A DNA stretch of 64,000 bases from Timema cristinae. Its lineage: Eukaryota > Arthropoda > Insecta > Phasmatodea > Timematidae. The stretch lies in the NCBI GenBank assembly GCA_039000515.1, contig JBCFYV010000935.1, positions 57,298,346 through 57,362,345 of the forward strand, read 5' to 3'. Position 1 is the stretch's first letter; each line of letters starts with the position of its first letter. Below are positions 44,333 to 56,282 of this stretch, piece by piece. Position numbers and translations under genes: made by a program. The notes under the pieces were generated by a model. That model saw nothing but the letters and a program-made list of their open reading frames with translations. It did no database searches and was not told the DNA's origin.

Positions 44333-44359
44333 GGGAAAGACGAATTGATTTCAAAAACT
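44333..44359 (+). CDS. Gene 1 micro-exon (27 nt)
   Basis: Nine codons between TTCTTTGTTACAG and GTGAGT, phase 1 to 1, reading GERRIDFKN. Strong splice signals and the perfect phase fit between the vWA part and the terminal exon (giving KNCDAEP) support it. Alternative skipping would keep the frame. Confidence 0.6.
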
Positions 44360-44533
44360 GTGAGTTTTTAAATACTTTATTACACTTTAGGGGTGTGCGA
44401 AGCTTCGTAATGTCGAAGTTGAAGTGGTAGGTCAAAATCAACTTCGTTTCGACATTCATGATAAAATAACGAAAAAATAAAATAATTTTTAAAATAACTA
44501 TTTAACAGTATTTTAACACTCACTAGTGATTAA

Positions 44534-44906
44534 GGTGGGGAAGTAGGGAACGCGAGAAAAGGTGTTTTTTGGAGTTCTCATAGGAAAACATTTTTTTTGG
44601 GCCAAAATAAAATATTTCTACAGTAGAAACAAAGAGTTAAATTTTCTTCTCATGGTAATATCAATAGCTGTTGAATATCTGTCAAGGATGTCCTGGAATT
44701 TAATGACAACTTTTTCTCTTCATTTAAATAGTTTGTCATCTAATGATCATGACATATATTCAACAACTGTTGAGATCACCATGTGAAGAAAATAAAAACT
44801 CTTATGTTTCTTTTGAAGCAATACTTTATTTATTTTGGCAAAAAAAAATGTTGCTATAAAAACTGCTAAAACACTTCCCTTTTCTCTTGTCTCCTACATT
44901 TACACC
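44534..44906. mobile_element. TTAA-flanked foldback MITE, intact copy
   Basis: TTAA at 44530-44533 and 44907-44910. Starts GGTGGGGAAGTAGGGAACGC, ends TCTCCTACATTTACACC. The two halves pair over most of their length (TGTTGAATATCTGTCA against TGACATATATTCAACA). A good reference copy for the family. Confidence 0.85.
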
Positions 44907-44910
44907 TTAA

Positions 44911-45483
44911 AAGAGATATATATATACAACGTGAGCATAATTTCAGATATGCCAGAGAAAATTAAAAATTCTGTGCTTTGTTTATTTCGCTAAGTCTCTC
45001 ACTTAACCTAGATGCACTCAATGGATAGTCTAAGATTTAAAATTAGTGTTGTGTGAAAACAAAAAACTCATCTTCAACTTTAGCTTCAACTTTGTTCCGT
45101 ATATTTTAAAGCTTCACTTCGACTCACTTCAAAACTGACCTTTGCACACCTTTACTAAATATAGATCTTAGTTAGTGCATACATATGTCATCCACAACGG
45201 TGGCAGAGAGCTATACTTCGTCCCCATTGGGTCGGGTTCGTACCCCAGCTTGGTGCATTGAGGACGTGGTTTTCCCTAATTGTATCTACACTAACGTGGG
45301 TGTATTTCCTCCATTTTATTTTATCCATCCTTACCCTCTAGATCAGAGGTTCCCAAATTTTTTTTTTTTGTGCTTATGGTACAGTATTCTTTCCTTGGAA
45401 ATGGCTCTGTGTGTAAATATAAGTAAAGTTATGAAAACATTATGTTTATGTAAAATAAATATTATTTTAAATATGTGTACTTA
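44911..45483. other. Intron of gene 1
   Basis: A tRNA-like fragment (GGTGGCAGAGAGCTATACTT, GTCGGGTTCGTACCCC) lies near 45196-45255. Otherwise nothing recognised. Confidence 0.35.
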
Positions 45484-45730
45484 CCCACCTTGTGGTCACG
45501 TGGTCTAACCCGCTACTCCCAGAGTATATTAGACTGCTGATGACGTGGAGATCGAGGTTCTAATCTTGGTCGGATATACTGAGGGTCTTTTTTTTAAAAA
45601 AAATTCAACTCTCCCTTCACGCAAATGCGGTACAAGTCCCCTAAATATAACCTTCCTAATCCCTAAAACCATTAGCGTAATATGTACATAAGCGTATAGC
45701 CCGAAAGGTTAGTAAGATGGTGATAAAACT
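45484..45730 (+). mobile_element. SINE family A copy
   Basis: ACGTGGTCTAACCCGCTACT head part, tail GAAAGGTTAGTAAGATGG. Confidence 0.75.
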
Positions 45731-45972
45731 AAAAAAAAGTACATTTAAACTAAGAACTACATACAAGTTAAATTAGGGTTTGTATGATCATATTTAAGCT
45801 GGATAAACCTGTAGATATGAAAAGTATTTGAAATTTTGAAGCCTCCGTCCCTTTTTTTTTTGCCAGAGTAAATTTAAGATCGCGTCCATGCCTATTAGGA
45901 TTGGAAGTATTTTTGTTCGTACAGGAATCCTGCTATAGTCGAGTGGTTGATTATGTAATTTACTTTTGTTTA

Positions 45973-46218
45973 GCACCACGTCCTACTACCCGATCGGGTT
46001 GTACACATATGTACTAATTACGCTTATTAGTTAGGAATGAGGAAGGTTGAAATTAGAGGAAGTGTGCCCGAATTTGTATGAAGAGAGAGTGAAAAAACAA
46101 TTTTGTAAAAGCCACTTTTGGTACATCCGACTGGTATTCGAACCTCAACCCCCTTGTCATTGGCAGTCTAGTCTAACGCGAGAGTGAAGCCTTAGACCAT
46201 GTGGCCACTGAAGCAGGT
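45973..46218 (-). mobile_element. SINE family A copy next to the last exon
   Basis: Inverse tail CACCACGTCCTACTACCCGA; the inverse head GTGGCCACTGAAGCAGG ends about 34 bp before the acceptor of the terminal exon. Confidence 0.8.
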
Positions 46219-46251
46219 CCTGTAAGTCGACTAAACTGTTTTGTGTTGTAG

Positions 46252-46370
46252 GTGATGCCGAGCCCATGCTACCCGGCCTAAATCTCACGGACATACTAGT
46301 TTCGGCTCGTCTCTTACCTAAGATTAGCAAGAATGGAGAACCGAAACAAATTTTTAAGATCATAATGTAA
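46252..46370 (+). CDS. Gene 1, terminal exon
   Basis: Starts after TTTTGTGTTGTAG in phase 1 and ends with TAA at 46368-46370. Encodes CDAEPMLPGLNLTDILVSAR, LLPKISKNGEPKQIFKIIM, after completing the Cys codon from the micro-exon. No transmembrane or anchor signal, so the product ends in a short free tail. Confidence 0.75.
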
Positions 46371-46416
46371 AAAAAAATATTAATATGACGCTGTCTCCTC
46401 CAGTCTAATTAAGTGT

Positions 46417-46422
46417 ATTAAA
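46417..46422 (+). terminator. Candidate poly(A) signal of gene 1
   Basis: ATTAAA about 50 bp after the stop, followed by a GT-rich stretch (GAACTGTGTTTATT). Confidence 0.4.
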
Positions 46423-46529
46423 TAGGTGACATGCAATACTATTTGAACTGTGTTTATTAATTTTGTAAATATATAAAAATTATACCCGAATATGTATTTG
46501 AAACCTAGTATTCCGGCTTTACGTATATA

Positions 46530-46744
46530 CAGTAGCCCCATGCAATTCTTTGGTGCTGACGGCTTTGAAAAGCTACCAGACAAAATTATTTATATATCCC
46601 TACACCGAACCATATGATCTGCAAAAACATGTGTTTAGCAGCTGTCACTTCTGACAGTCAAAGTTTAGGTATATACCTAAATGTTTACTGTCAGAAGTCA
46701 GCTGTGAGCTGTCAGTCAACACCAAAGAAGCCATGGGGCTACTG
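46530..46744. mobile_element. Mariner-like MITE, copy 1
   Basis: CAGTAGCCCCATGC at the left pairs with CCATGGGGCTACTG at the right; TA on each side (46528-46529 and 46745-46746), as in Tc1/mariner elements. The central part is also palindromic (TTTAGGTATATACCTAAA). Confidence 0.8.
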
Positions 46745-46749
46745 TAGTT

Positions 46750-48955
46750 GAATATACTGTTAAGAAGAAGATCCCAGATAGCTTAATCCAGGGGTTAAAA
46801 ACTCGAATGCCTACAGGAAGCAGGCAACTAACGTAGATGGATAAAGCAAGCCCCTTTGAAATATTACCAATATTTACAATTCTGTATGTTTCTTATTTAA
46901 TTTATTATATACCTCTACAAGGAAAACCTCTTTTCACTTTATGAGGTAATTATGTGCCGAGCTAATGGAAATTAGCTGACACAGTTGAGTATGTCTGCCT
47001 CGCTTCGGGTAAACAACGACTCGTCAAGTACTGCGGTGGAGTTTGGACTTACCATGGCTTACCTGATGCACTGGTTGTATTCTGGGGTCGTCACTAACAA
47101 ACTACATTTAACTAAACTCGAGTGGTAATGGTAACACACGAAATTATCGACACAAACTATGTCTCGTTTTACCTCCTCTTCGTCTGCTCTTCACGCATGC
47201 GCCTATATCCCTTCTGGCATCCACCCCTCCGAGTGCTGTAGCTTGAGACACGATTGGTCTACCCAGCTCTTATCCCTTCCTAATCCGGTCTCACTCGGAG
47301 AGCTTGTTTAATATGTTGTACTAGCTAAAATAAACACAGATCTATTCACACTTTTCTACTAGGTGTTTATTAACTGGTTATTTTTACGTGTATACGACTT
47401 CTAGCAAAGAGTTCCGAACCAAGGCGCCATTGCGTCTAACGGAGCCGCGGTATGGGTCAGCTCAAGGTAGCGTCTCGCCACACCACGTGTATCCATATCA
47501 AGTTTCTACGCAGCAAGTGTACTTCAAGTGGAGGATGGTCCATTTATCAGGATTTGAGGATTGGGATCCCTGCTAGGGTTATTGTCTTATTGTAGTTAGC
47601 TAATGTGCTGACAATGATTTGTTTTTCACTAGCTATGTACTAGACCACGCTTTGGTTTGTATGGGTGGATCGCTTAACGACTCAGCCTTTTATGAGTAAT
47701 ATGTTTAAATTATGATAAGTGTTAATAAGTTTTATGACTAGGTGTGGCTATTGACTGTTTGTTGGGTGATCGTTTCCTTCAGAACCAGTCGCGTGTAACA
47801 TTGTTGTGTATATTTTGCGGGTTCGGCTTCACAGTTTGGCCTCTAGCTATATTATGGGGCAGACTTAGCTAGACAGCTAACTCTATTATGGGATAAAACT
47901 GTTTACTTATTTTATATATAATTTTAAGACGGATTAATCTTTATTTAGAGGATCGCTTGATGACATCCTGTTGATCTAAAGTTGTAAACATTGCCTAGTC
48001 ACTCTATAGTAATGGTTTTGTAATGCGGCAACTTTCTGTCTATTATTGCTGGGGGAACGTCAACACTAGCTAGTCGGGAGTTGTATTTAGTAGTTAATGA
48101 CCTTATTAGGTCTTTGGGTACTTTTGATAGCCTTGTAAACTTCATGTTATTTAATGTTCACCTTTTGGCACTTTTGTTTGTCATGTCCAGCTTGACCCCT
48201 ATACCTCTTCACTAGTTTCTATTGATTACCCCTTAGACGGGTTCCTTAAAGTCCATGCTAGCTATCCATAGGGATCGAATGTAGCCTTTATTTCAAAATT
48301 TGATTGTGAGCTCTATTTAGGCGAACTAAGATTGTGACTGCGATGATCTAATTGGGGCTTATTAATCCCTAAGTTAAGGGAAATTGTATGTAGCCCCTCA
48401 TTGTGGTCTTGACGCTCACGCGTTATGTTAACCAAAGAATAGGGGCTAAAATCTTGTTGAATAATATTGCTTAGTTCCTGTGATTAGGACCAGGAACCCC
48501 CAGAGCTGAATGAGCTAACGTGCTTATCTCTGAGTTCAACCTTAATTATTCACAGGGTGTTTTCTTTCAGTCTTGTCTTTTATTTGCTCTGTACTAAATT
48601 AGCAGTGCCTTAGTTGACTACCTTTCTGACGGCAAGTAACCTTGAATCTGTTATTCTATTATTGGGTTACTCGATGTTAATTGTTTTGTATTGTAAGAAG
48701 ATGGCAGCGATCATTATCTCATAAAGCTCTATAAAAAAAGGTGTCGTATAACAGGCCATCTTGTTACAAGCCTGTTGTATTATTTCATCCAACGCATCAA
48801 CTCTAACAATTTGATTGCATAAAATGTTAAGTTGTTGAACACCCTTTATGTGTACCATATGTATCTGTATTTTATATCTACATAATAAAATATTGTATTC
48901 CTTTTATTTCTTCCTTTTGTGGTTATGCAACCCCCAACTACATTAAGGTGGGTTC
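46750..48955. other. Intergenic stretch between gene 1 and gene 2
   Basis: About 2.2 kb of more balanced composition, without recognised genes or repeats. Unlike its neighbours it holds no SINE or MITE I can identify. It could be a decayed retroelement or an unseen exon region. Confidence 0.35.
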
Positions 48956-48966
48956 AGTTGTATTTG

Positions 48967-49035
48967 TTTGGAAGAAGGTACAGGTCAGGTGGATAGAAAC
49001 ACATAAAAGGCACAAACACAATATGGCTTTTACAA
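48967..49035 (+). mobile_element. Partial short foldback MITE
   Basis: TTTGGAAGAAGGTACAGGTC and GGTGGATAGAAACACAT match the arm at 12740. Confidence 0.55.
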
Positions 49036-49219
49036 TGAAAAGAAGAACACAATTTACACTTTACATTGCTGCCATTGGCCAAAGAGGTAATGGCTGCCTC
49101 TTGAATAAAATTGATCGTTACCACCTATTCCCCCGACCTAGGTTTCATTCTATCGCAACTCATCAGGAAGGGAGTGTGAAACGCGCAACGCAACTTCCTA
49201 AAAGAGGAAACCATAAAAT

Positions 49220-49990
49220 ACAAAAGGGAAGAGAACAAAGAACACACAAGGAAGAGAACAAATAACACACAAGGAAGAGAACAAATAACACCCAAGGAAG
49301 AGAACAAATAACACACAAGGAAGAGAACAAAGAACACACAAGGAAGAAAACAAATAACACACAAGGAAGAGAACAAAGAACACACAAGGAAGAGAACAAA
49401 TAACACACAAGGGAGAGAACAAAGAACACACAAGGAAGAGAACAAAGAACACACCAGGGAGAGAACAAAGAACACACAAGGTAGAGAACAAATAACACAC
49501 AAGGAAGAGAACAAATAACACACAAGGAGAGAACAAGAACACACAAGGAGAGAACAAAGAACACACAAGAGAGAGAACAAAGAACACACAAGGAAGAGAA
49601 CAAAGAACACACCAGGGAGAGAACAAAGAACACACAAGGTAGAGAACAAAGAACACACAAGGAAGAAAACAAATACACACAAGGAAGAGAACAAAGAACA
49701 CACAAGGAAGAGAACAAATAACACACAAGGGAGAGAACAAAGAACACACAAGGAAGAGAACAAAGAACACACCAGGGAGAGAACAAAGAACACACAAGGT
49801 AGAGAACAAATAACACACAAGGAAGAGAACAAATAACACACAAGGGAGAGAACAAAGAACACACAAGGAAGAGAACAAAGAACACACCAGGGAGAGAACA
49901 AAGAACACACAAGGTAGAGAACAAAAACACACAAGGAAGAGAACAAAGAACACACAAGAGAGAGAACAAAGAACACACAAGGAAGAGAAA
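49220..49990. repeat. 23-bp minisatellite
   Basis: About 33 units of GAAGAGAACAAAGAACACAC plus AAG, with AAATAAC and CCAGGGAG variants in a higher-order order (several variants recur in the same sequence). Three long minus-strand frames (CVLCSLPCVFFVLSLV-like) are artefacts. Confidence 0.92.
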
Positions 49991-50401
49991 GAAAATTTGT
50001 AAATATGATAGGACACCTAAATTTCAAAAACGAATCCTAGATGTGAACATTTAAAAGGAATAACATAAAGGACAAACTTATTCGTAGTTTGAAATCATTC
50101 CTCAAAGACGAATGAATTAAGCATTTCAAATTAATAAAATTATTTTATAAGGTTAACATTTATTCAAACAGTAAACTTTAAAGATAATTTTTATGAATAT
50201 GTACAGTACATACATTACCACCTTTACCAAGGTACGAGAAAGTGTTGTATTTTGAGTATATTGTTTCTCTTAATTGATCATAGCAACAATGTTTGTGAGG
50301 TGAGTTGGTTTCTCTAACTGAACACCCAATTGTCTCAATGATAAGGGTCGTCGTGAAACTGTTGTAGCAACAAGAGGAACAGAAAGATGTTTTTAATTCT
50401 C
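49991..50401. other. Intergenic stretch
   Basis: Nothing recognised. Confidence 0.3.
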
Positions 50402-50405
50402 TTAA

Positions 50406-50763
50406 GGTGGGGACTCGAGAAAAGGTATGTGTTTTTGCAGTTTTTATAGCACACTATTTTTCCTAGCAAATTAGTTAAAATATTGCTCCATTACAACCAT
50501 ATAGTTTAATTTTCTTCATATGATGATTTCAACAGTTGTTGAACATATGTCATGAGCATAGCGGCACTATATGAGAAACGTTTTAAATAAACAGAAAAAG
50601 TTGTCATTAAATTCCAGGACACCCTCGACAGATATTCAACAACTATTTATATCACCATGTGACGAAAATTAAACTAAACGTTGCTACTGGAGCAATATTT
50701 TAATTATTTTGAACAAATAAATGTTTTGCTATAAAAACTGCTAAAACACTTGTCAATCCCACC
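50406..50763. mobile_element. TTAA-flanked foldback MITE, intact copy
   Basis: TTAA at 50402-50405 and 50764-50767. Starts GGTGGGGACTCGAGAAAAGG, ends CAATCCCACC. Confidence 0.85.
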
Positions 50764-50767
50764 TTAA

Positions 50768-51246
50768 GTGGAATGCTTAGGAGTCACGCCCACTTTATAA
50801 GTAAGATTAAAACATGAAATACTATTACACCTGTGAATAAGTCCTTGGTGTAGACACAATTAAATTACGACAATCTGGAGGTTTTTCTTAGTGCATTTTA
50901 CAAAAGTTATGTCAATAACAAAACATCTATAAAAAAAGTTGTAAACAAATAGAACTTACTATTATGATAATATTTCCTTATTTAAATAATATCTTTAGAA
51001 TTAAGATTTTAAAAGTAAATTTTTGTCAAGGAAATATTATAATTTCAAAACATCGCAATTTTTTTTTAAAATTTTGTGGACGCTTTAGTTATTTTTTTCA
51101 CCCCCGGGGCCTTTATAGCTCTTGATACATCCCTTAACCTTTAAAATTTTTATAGTTATAGCATCTGTCTGCCATAGAAATAACTGTTTTATATTAAGAT
51201 ACCAAGATGCAACTCCCCAATAGGAAAAGGACAGCGCTAACGGGTA

Positions 51247-51248
<2 letters not shown>
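50768..51248. other. Intergenic AT-rich stretch
   Basis: Nothing recognised. Confidence 0.3.
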
Positions 51249-51301
<53 letters not shown>

Positions 51302-51500
51302 GCACCGCGTCTTACTACCAGTTCGGGTTATACGCACTTACGCTAATGTGTAATGGTAGGGTGATTGTGAGATGAATGAAGGACCTACAGTTTAACGTGG
51401 AATCCGAACCACGGTGGAGGCCTGGCATTCCCCACATTCACAAGATGTCTTGTCAGAGGTGAAGGAAGGGTTTGGAAATCAGATAAATCTGTGCCGCTAA
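51249..51500 (-). mobile_element. SINE family B, truncated copy with (TTA)n tail
   Basis: Inverse (AAT)n tail at 51249-51300, inverse conserved tail (AGCACCGCGTCTTACTACC) and body; cut at about 51497 before the tRNA-like head. Confidence 0.8.
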
Positions 51501-51960
51501 CGGGGAAATAAATGGGTTAGAGAGAGATGCTAGGTGTCCATAAGAACCTGTATCAGAAACTATGTATGGGCTTGTACTCCTATTAAAGAGTGAAACAGTC
51601 TTATAGATATAGACCGTTCAGAAACAAGTGATATAAATCAGTAAATTATCTTTTGACAACAGACATTTTAGTATCGATACAAACCGTTCGGTATTTCATT
51701 GATAACAATTTTTTTTTATTACGTTTAACTTTTTTTTTAACATGAATGTGAACCTCTAATTAATTTGAACCAATGATTTGAGGATCCCCCCCTCCCCTCA
51801 GCGTTTAACTATAAATGTTTTTACATACTTTCGTATCTATTGTATCGATATATCATATTATTTTTAGTAATTTTATGAACTCTCGCCAGATAACAGTTAA
51901 TTCTAAGTCCAAGATAGTTTATATAAAGTTATAGTAATTTTGTTTTCGTGAATTGTATGA
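51501..51960. other. Intergenic AT-rich stretch
   Basis: Nothing recognised. Confidence 0.3.
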
Positions 51961-51970
51961 GTTAGATTTA

Positions 51971-52268
51971 TAATTATTATTATTATTATATTGTTATTAT
52001 TATTATTATCACGCGTCTTACTACCCGTTCGGGTTATACACACTTACGCTAATGTGTAATGGTAGGGTGATTGTGAGATGAAATGAAGGACCTACAGTTT
52101 AACGTGGAATCCGAACCACGGTGGAGGCCTGGCATTCCTCACATTCACAAGAAGTCTTGTCAGAGGTGAAGGAAGGGTTTGGCAATCAGATAAATCTGTG
52201 CGGGACCGAGGATTGAACCCCGGCCGCCAGCACAGAAGTCTGCACCTTACCCCTAGACCACCAGGTTA
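51971..52268 (-). mobile_element. SINE family B copy
   Basis: Inverse (AAT)n tail, CGCGTCTTACTACCCGTTCG, body, and inverse head (GGATTGAACCCCGG; CTTACCCCTAGACCACCAGG). Confidence 0.85.
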
Positions 52269-52553
52269 CCTATATATATATAAGTTAATTAGTTAGTTCA
52301 CTCGGCTTAGTTAACTAATTAGTTAGAATTGTAGCTAGTTAGTTTATTTGTATTTAGAAATAATTAAAAATGTCACCTTCAAAAAGCAAATAGTGAGCCT
52401 ATTTCATTAACAAAAAGACCAATCGACGATTCAATGTTAAAACTTGTACCATTTTTCTGAACATATTTCTGATATAAATAAAACATTTATTCTATATTCT
52501 CTTACTACTGCCTTTATTTTGCTATCGATTAATGAAAGTACAGATACCCGAAA

Positions 52554-52815
52554 AACTCGCTTTGGTGGCCGCATGGTCTAAGGCGCTACTCTCACAATGG
52601 ACTAGACCACCTTTGTCGGGGAGATCGAGGCTCGAATCTCGATCGAGTGAATTAAGGTTGGTTTTCCCTAAATAGTTTTCCACTTTCTTTCACACTCCAT
52701 GCAAATGCGGGTACACTTTCTCTAAATAAAGCCTTTATGATCCCTAAAATCATTATCATAATTAGTACATAGGCGTATAACCCAAACGGGTAGTAATACG
52801 TGGTGCTAAAATAAA
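52554..52815 (+). mobile_element. SINE family A copy
   Basis: TCGCTTTGGTGGCCGCATGG head, B-box-like GAGGCTCGAATCTCG, tail AAACGGGTAGTAATACGTGG. Confidence 0.8.
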
Positions 52816-53081
52816 ATAGGTCAACCACATTGTATTTAGCATTGTATTTATCATTATGTGCAGCAATGCATGTTTTATAATGTAATTACAACAATTCCAC
52901 CACTCAAATGCTAGTCCATTTCTTCTAAAATTATGCCCTCCTCAACTAGTGTAACTGTGTAGGTAGTGTATACACCGATAGGGCTCATAGATGCGGTGGA
53001 ACAAAACTAAAACATTTTGAATACCGGCTTGGTTAACCTTTTAAACAACTTAGTTATTTATACTCTAATGATACTAAGCAG

Positions 53082-53334
53082 GTCTAGGGGTAAGGTGTCA
53101 GACTTCTGTGCTGGCGGCAGGGGTTCGATCCTCGGTCCCGGCAAAGATTCATCTGATTACCAAACCCTTCCTTCACCTCTGACAAGACTTCTTGTGAATG
53201 TGAGGAATGCCAGGCCTCCACCGTGGTTCGGATTCCACGTTAAACTGTAGGTCCTTCATTTCATCTCACAATCACCCTACCATTACACATTAGCGTGAGT
53301 GCGTATAACCCGAACGGGTAGTAAGACGCGGTGC

Positions 53335-53381
<47 letters not shown>
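53082..53381 (+). mobile_element. SINE family B copy, possible target duplication
   Basis: GGTCTAGGGGTAAGGTGTCA to the (TAA)n tail at 53333-53380. AATGATACTAAGCA flanks it on both sides (about 53068-53081 and 53379-53392). Confidence 0.9.
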
Positions 53382-53382
<1 letters not shown>

Positions 53383-53394
53383 TACTAAGCAAAC

Positions 53395-53580
53395 TAGAAC
53401 TGATTAATTCTTAGGAGGAACTGTCTTCTTCACAATGTTATAGAAGGAAAGGTTGAGGTGAAGAGGAGCTTAGGAAGAAGGAGGATTCAAATATTGGATG
53501 ATTTGAAAGACGGAAGAACATTCTAGGAGCTAAAGGAGGAGGCAGAGACAGAGTGCAATGGCGGTCTAAGTTCACTGACA
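53395..53580 (+). pseudogene. Decayed LINE fragment
   Basis: Readable pieces (GKVEVKRSLGRRR, QILDDLKDGR, ELKEEAETE) resemble the C-terminal end of reverse-transcriptase ORFs of non-LTR elements. Stops and shifts interrupt it. Confidence 0.5.
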
Positions 53581-54084
53581 AAAGGAATAGACTTTTCGTA
53601 AGACAGAACACATGATAATGGATTATTAATTGAATTTAAATAGATGATAAATTAAAAGCATAATATGAAAATACAAAGATAATTAATCACCTATTTCTTG
53701 TATCCTCTCAGAAAGTTGTAGGCTCATTTCCATTTAAAAGATAAGTTAGTCAAGCTAAAAAAACCTTCTTTATATTAATTACTAGCAGAAGTATATGGCT
53801 TGACGTTGGCTGGGGTAACCACGCAATGCATTGCCACACCACGATTTTATATTCTTCAAACAGAAAAAAAAAGAATATTATTCATTCTATTTCTTCCAAC
53901 CGAATTTATTAGAAATTTAGAAAAAAATATAATCAACATTTTTAAATTCCAGCTTTGAGGTATACATATTTATGCACAGGAACTACTAATTTTAAGATTT
54001 CAGCCAATGGTGGATTGGAAGGTCCTAAATGGCCCGCGAATAGAAATATGACAGTTTTTGAGGTGAGATCGCAGGAAACATGAA

Positions 54085-54300
54085 CTAAGGGCAGTACTTC
54101 GTATACATACACCGAGTCAAACATGCTCTTTTATTCTTAAAACTCTTAATGTTTATCTTTTTCACGTATTCATCTACAACATTTAGCCACGTCTTACATA
54201 CCTTACCACTTCCTTTTGATCCACACACTCTACCTTTACATAAATGCTTCGTCGCTCGAAACAAGCTCATTCTCTTTACATGACCAAACAAACGTCGTTG
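54085..54300 (-). pseudogene. Decayed LINE C-terminal fragment
   Basis: 68 codons reading MFGHVKRMSLFRATKHL, KGRVCGSKGSGKVCKTWLN and KKINIKSFKNKRACLTRCM. FGHVKRM with a basic GRG-like segment is the usual end of LINE reverse-transcriptase polyproteins. No polymerase domain remains. Confidence 0.6.
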
Positions 54301-54409
54301 AAGTGAAGAGAGTATGCGAGGATAGGGAAGTGTGGAGAAAGCTAGTGAGGATGGATTAAGTACGGAGTTGTTTTTTGAACTATAAGAATAGTTTCTTGCC
54401 TACCCCGTC

Positions 54410-54491
54410 TGTATGTATTTATGTATGTATGTATGTATGTATGTATGTATGTATGTATGTATGTATGTATGTATGCATGTATGTATGTATG

Positions 54492-54525
<34 letters not shown>

Positions 54526-54607
54526 CGTATGCATGTATGTATGTATGTATGTATGTATGTATGTATGCATGCATGTATGTATGTATGTATGTATGTATAT
54601 ATGTATG

Positions 54608-54641
<34 letters not shown>

Positions 54642-54643
54642 TG

Positions 54644-54677
<34 letters not shown>

Positions 54678-54687
54678 TGTATGTATG

Positions 54688-54721
<34 letters not shown>

Positions 54722-54851
54722 TGTATGTATGTATGTATGTATGTATGTATGTATGCATGTATGTATGTATGTATGTATGTATGTATGTATGTATGCATGC
54801 ATGTATGTATGTATGTATGTATGTATGTATGTATGTATGTATATATGTATG

Positions 54852-54882
<31 letters not shown>

Positions 54883-54900
54883 TATATGTATGTATGTATG

Positions 54901-54934
<34 letters not shown>

Positions 54935-55480
54935 TGTATGTATGTATGTATGTATGTATGTATGTATGTATGTATGCATGTATGTATGTATGTATGTATG
55001 TATGTATGTATGTAGATGTATGTATATATGTATGTATGTATGATGTATGTATTATGTATGTATGTATGTATGTATGTATGTATAATGTATGTATATTGAT
55101 AGTATGTTATGTATGTATATTGTATATGTATTTATATATGTATGTATGTATGTATTGTATAGTATGTTTATATATGTATTTTGATGTATGGTATGTAAGT
55201 ATGTTATGGTATGTTGTATGTAATATGTAAATATGCATGTGTGTATGTATATATGTTGTGAGTATATATGTATGTTATATATGTGTGTGTATGTAGATGT
55301 ATGTTATATGTAAATATGATGTGTATATATATATATGTATGTATGTATGTAAATATGTATGTGTGTATTATGTAGGTATGTCTGTATGTATGGATTATAT
55401 ATGTATTTATGGATTATGTATGTATGTTATATATGTGTGTATGTATGGATTTATATATGTATATATGTATGTTTTTCATA
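54410..55480. repeat. ATGT tetranucleotide microsatellite
   Basis: Nearly pure (ATGT)n for about 600 bp with periodic ATATATGT and GCATGT variants, then increasingly irregular to about 55480. Frames on both strands (MYVC or HTYI repeats) are artefacts. Confidence 0.95.
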
Positions 55481-56115
55481 AAAAAAACACTTCCTCGTCA
55501 CTGTCTCCACGAATACTGTTAAAAGCCTACATATACAAAGACACATAATGGGTCAGAAAGGAGCGAACCAGACTGATAATATTGCCATGACTGCAGTAGA
55601 CTAATAAGATTTTTTTTTATACTGTAATAGTTTGTGGAGAACCTGAATTGAGGAGGTCCTTAGGCCTTAGCCCCTAAAATATGGTCCTAAAACATGCATT
55701 TGGACGTCGGAATCAATCCTGGTCACGACGACTAGGTTGTAAGTCTGACCGTGCCTTAGAGGGTTTTTTTACACGCCGATCTCTGTTGATGAAGAAGAGA
55801 TGTATAAACAAATAGAAAACAAATATCGACACATTGAGAGTAGGAAAAACAAAAGTTTCTACCAAAAACAAAATAATTCAAAATGTCATCCTTGTTCAAC
55901 ACTCATATCCAAAAACAAATCTCGCCTTTTTAAAAATAAGTATTGTGATCTTCATAATGGTTTCCTCAGAGACATAGTGATTCAACAAACGATTTTTTTT
56001 TTCTGTTCTTGTTTGCCAAAACTAAGAGATTGTTTAATGGCATCGTGGTGTGATCGGGATTTCCCCTTGCCCCCCTTATTTTTCTAAGACGGTTGACCTT
56101 TAAGGTAGGGGAGGT
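55481..56115. other. Region upstream of gene 2
   Basis: No gene recognised; the ORF at 55800-56087 has no domain. Confidence 0.3.
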
Positions 56116-56118
56116 AGG

Positions 56119-56156
56119 TTATATAGACCACGTGAGGGGACCCCTATCCAGGCAGT
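56119..56156 (+). promoter_or_regulatory. Candidate TATA box and initiator of gene 2
   Basis: TATATAG at 56119-56125 lies about 35 bp before GGCAGTCT (CAGT at 56153-56156), an arthropod-like initiator, and about 100 bp before the ATG at 56220. Confidence 0.4.
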
Positions 56157-56219
56157 CTCAAACTGTCTGGCTTGAGGACCCCCCCCCCCTCCTCTTACCT
56201 CTCCAGAGACTGTTCATCA

Positions 56220-56282
56220 TGTTGAGGGTCCTCTTGGTAATGGGTCTATTGGTCGCCGGAGTCACGGCGGAATCTGGCCAGG
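56220..56282 (+). CDS. Gene 2, signal-peptide exon
   Basis: ATG opens MLRVLLVMGLLVAGVTAESG: short n-region with Arg, hydrophobic core, AXA-like VTA before AES as cleavage site. The exon ends CAGG with donor GTGAGT, wait-free phase 1, and joins the next exon to give GQAYHGPPP. A start here is favoured by the TATA/initiator pair upstream. Confidence 0.85.

Larger units (their letters stand above)
30123..46370 (+). other. Gene 1 model: signal peptide, 3 CTLDs, sushi, vWA, short tail
   Basis: Predicted exons: 30123-30214 (uncertain), 30983-31169, 31386-31613, 33015-33212, 34893-35119, 35901-36101, 37174-37404, 38105-38290, 39036-39186, 40253-40464, 41094-41303, 44333-44359, 46252-46370. All have AG/GT borders and, apart from two broken exons, join in frame. 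Every junction is phase 1 except the first inside the vWA domain (phase 2). Phase-symmetric modules are typical of extracellular domain-shuffling genes. No transmembrane segment is seen, so secretion is likely. The order CTLD-CTLD-CTLD-sushi-vWA is unfamiliar to me. Frame breaks in exons 30983 and 34893 leave open whether the gene is functional. Confidence 0.75.

Noticed and set aside
46750..48955. LTR retroelement between the lectin genes
   Set aside because: Composition differs from the surroundings, but I see no direct terminal repeats, primer-binding site or pol motifs.
49125..50027. Three long minus-strand ORFs rich in C, S, L, F, V
   Set aside because: They exist in all three frames of the 23-bp repeat (not a multiple of 3) and simply lack stops; no start context, splice or domain evidence.
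54342..55230. Long ORFs reading MYVC or HTYI repeats
   Set aside because: Pure consequence of the ATGT microsatellite on both strands.
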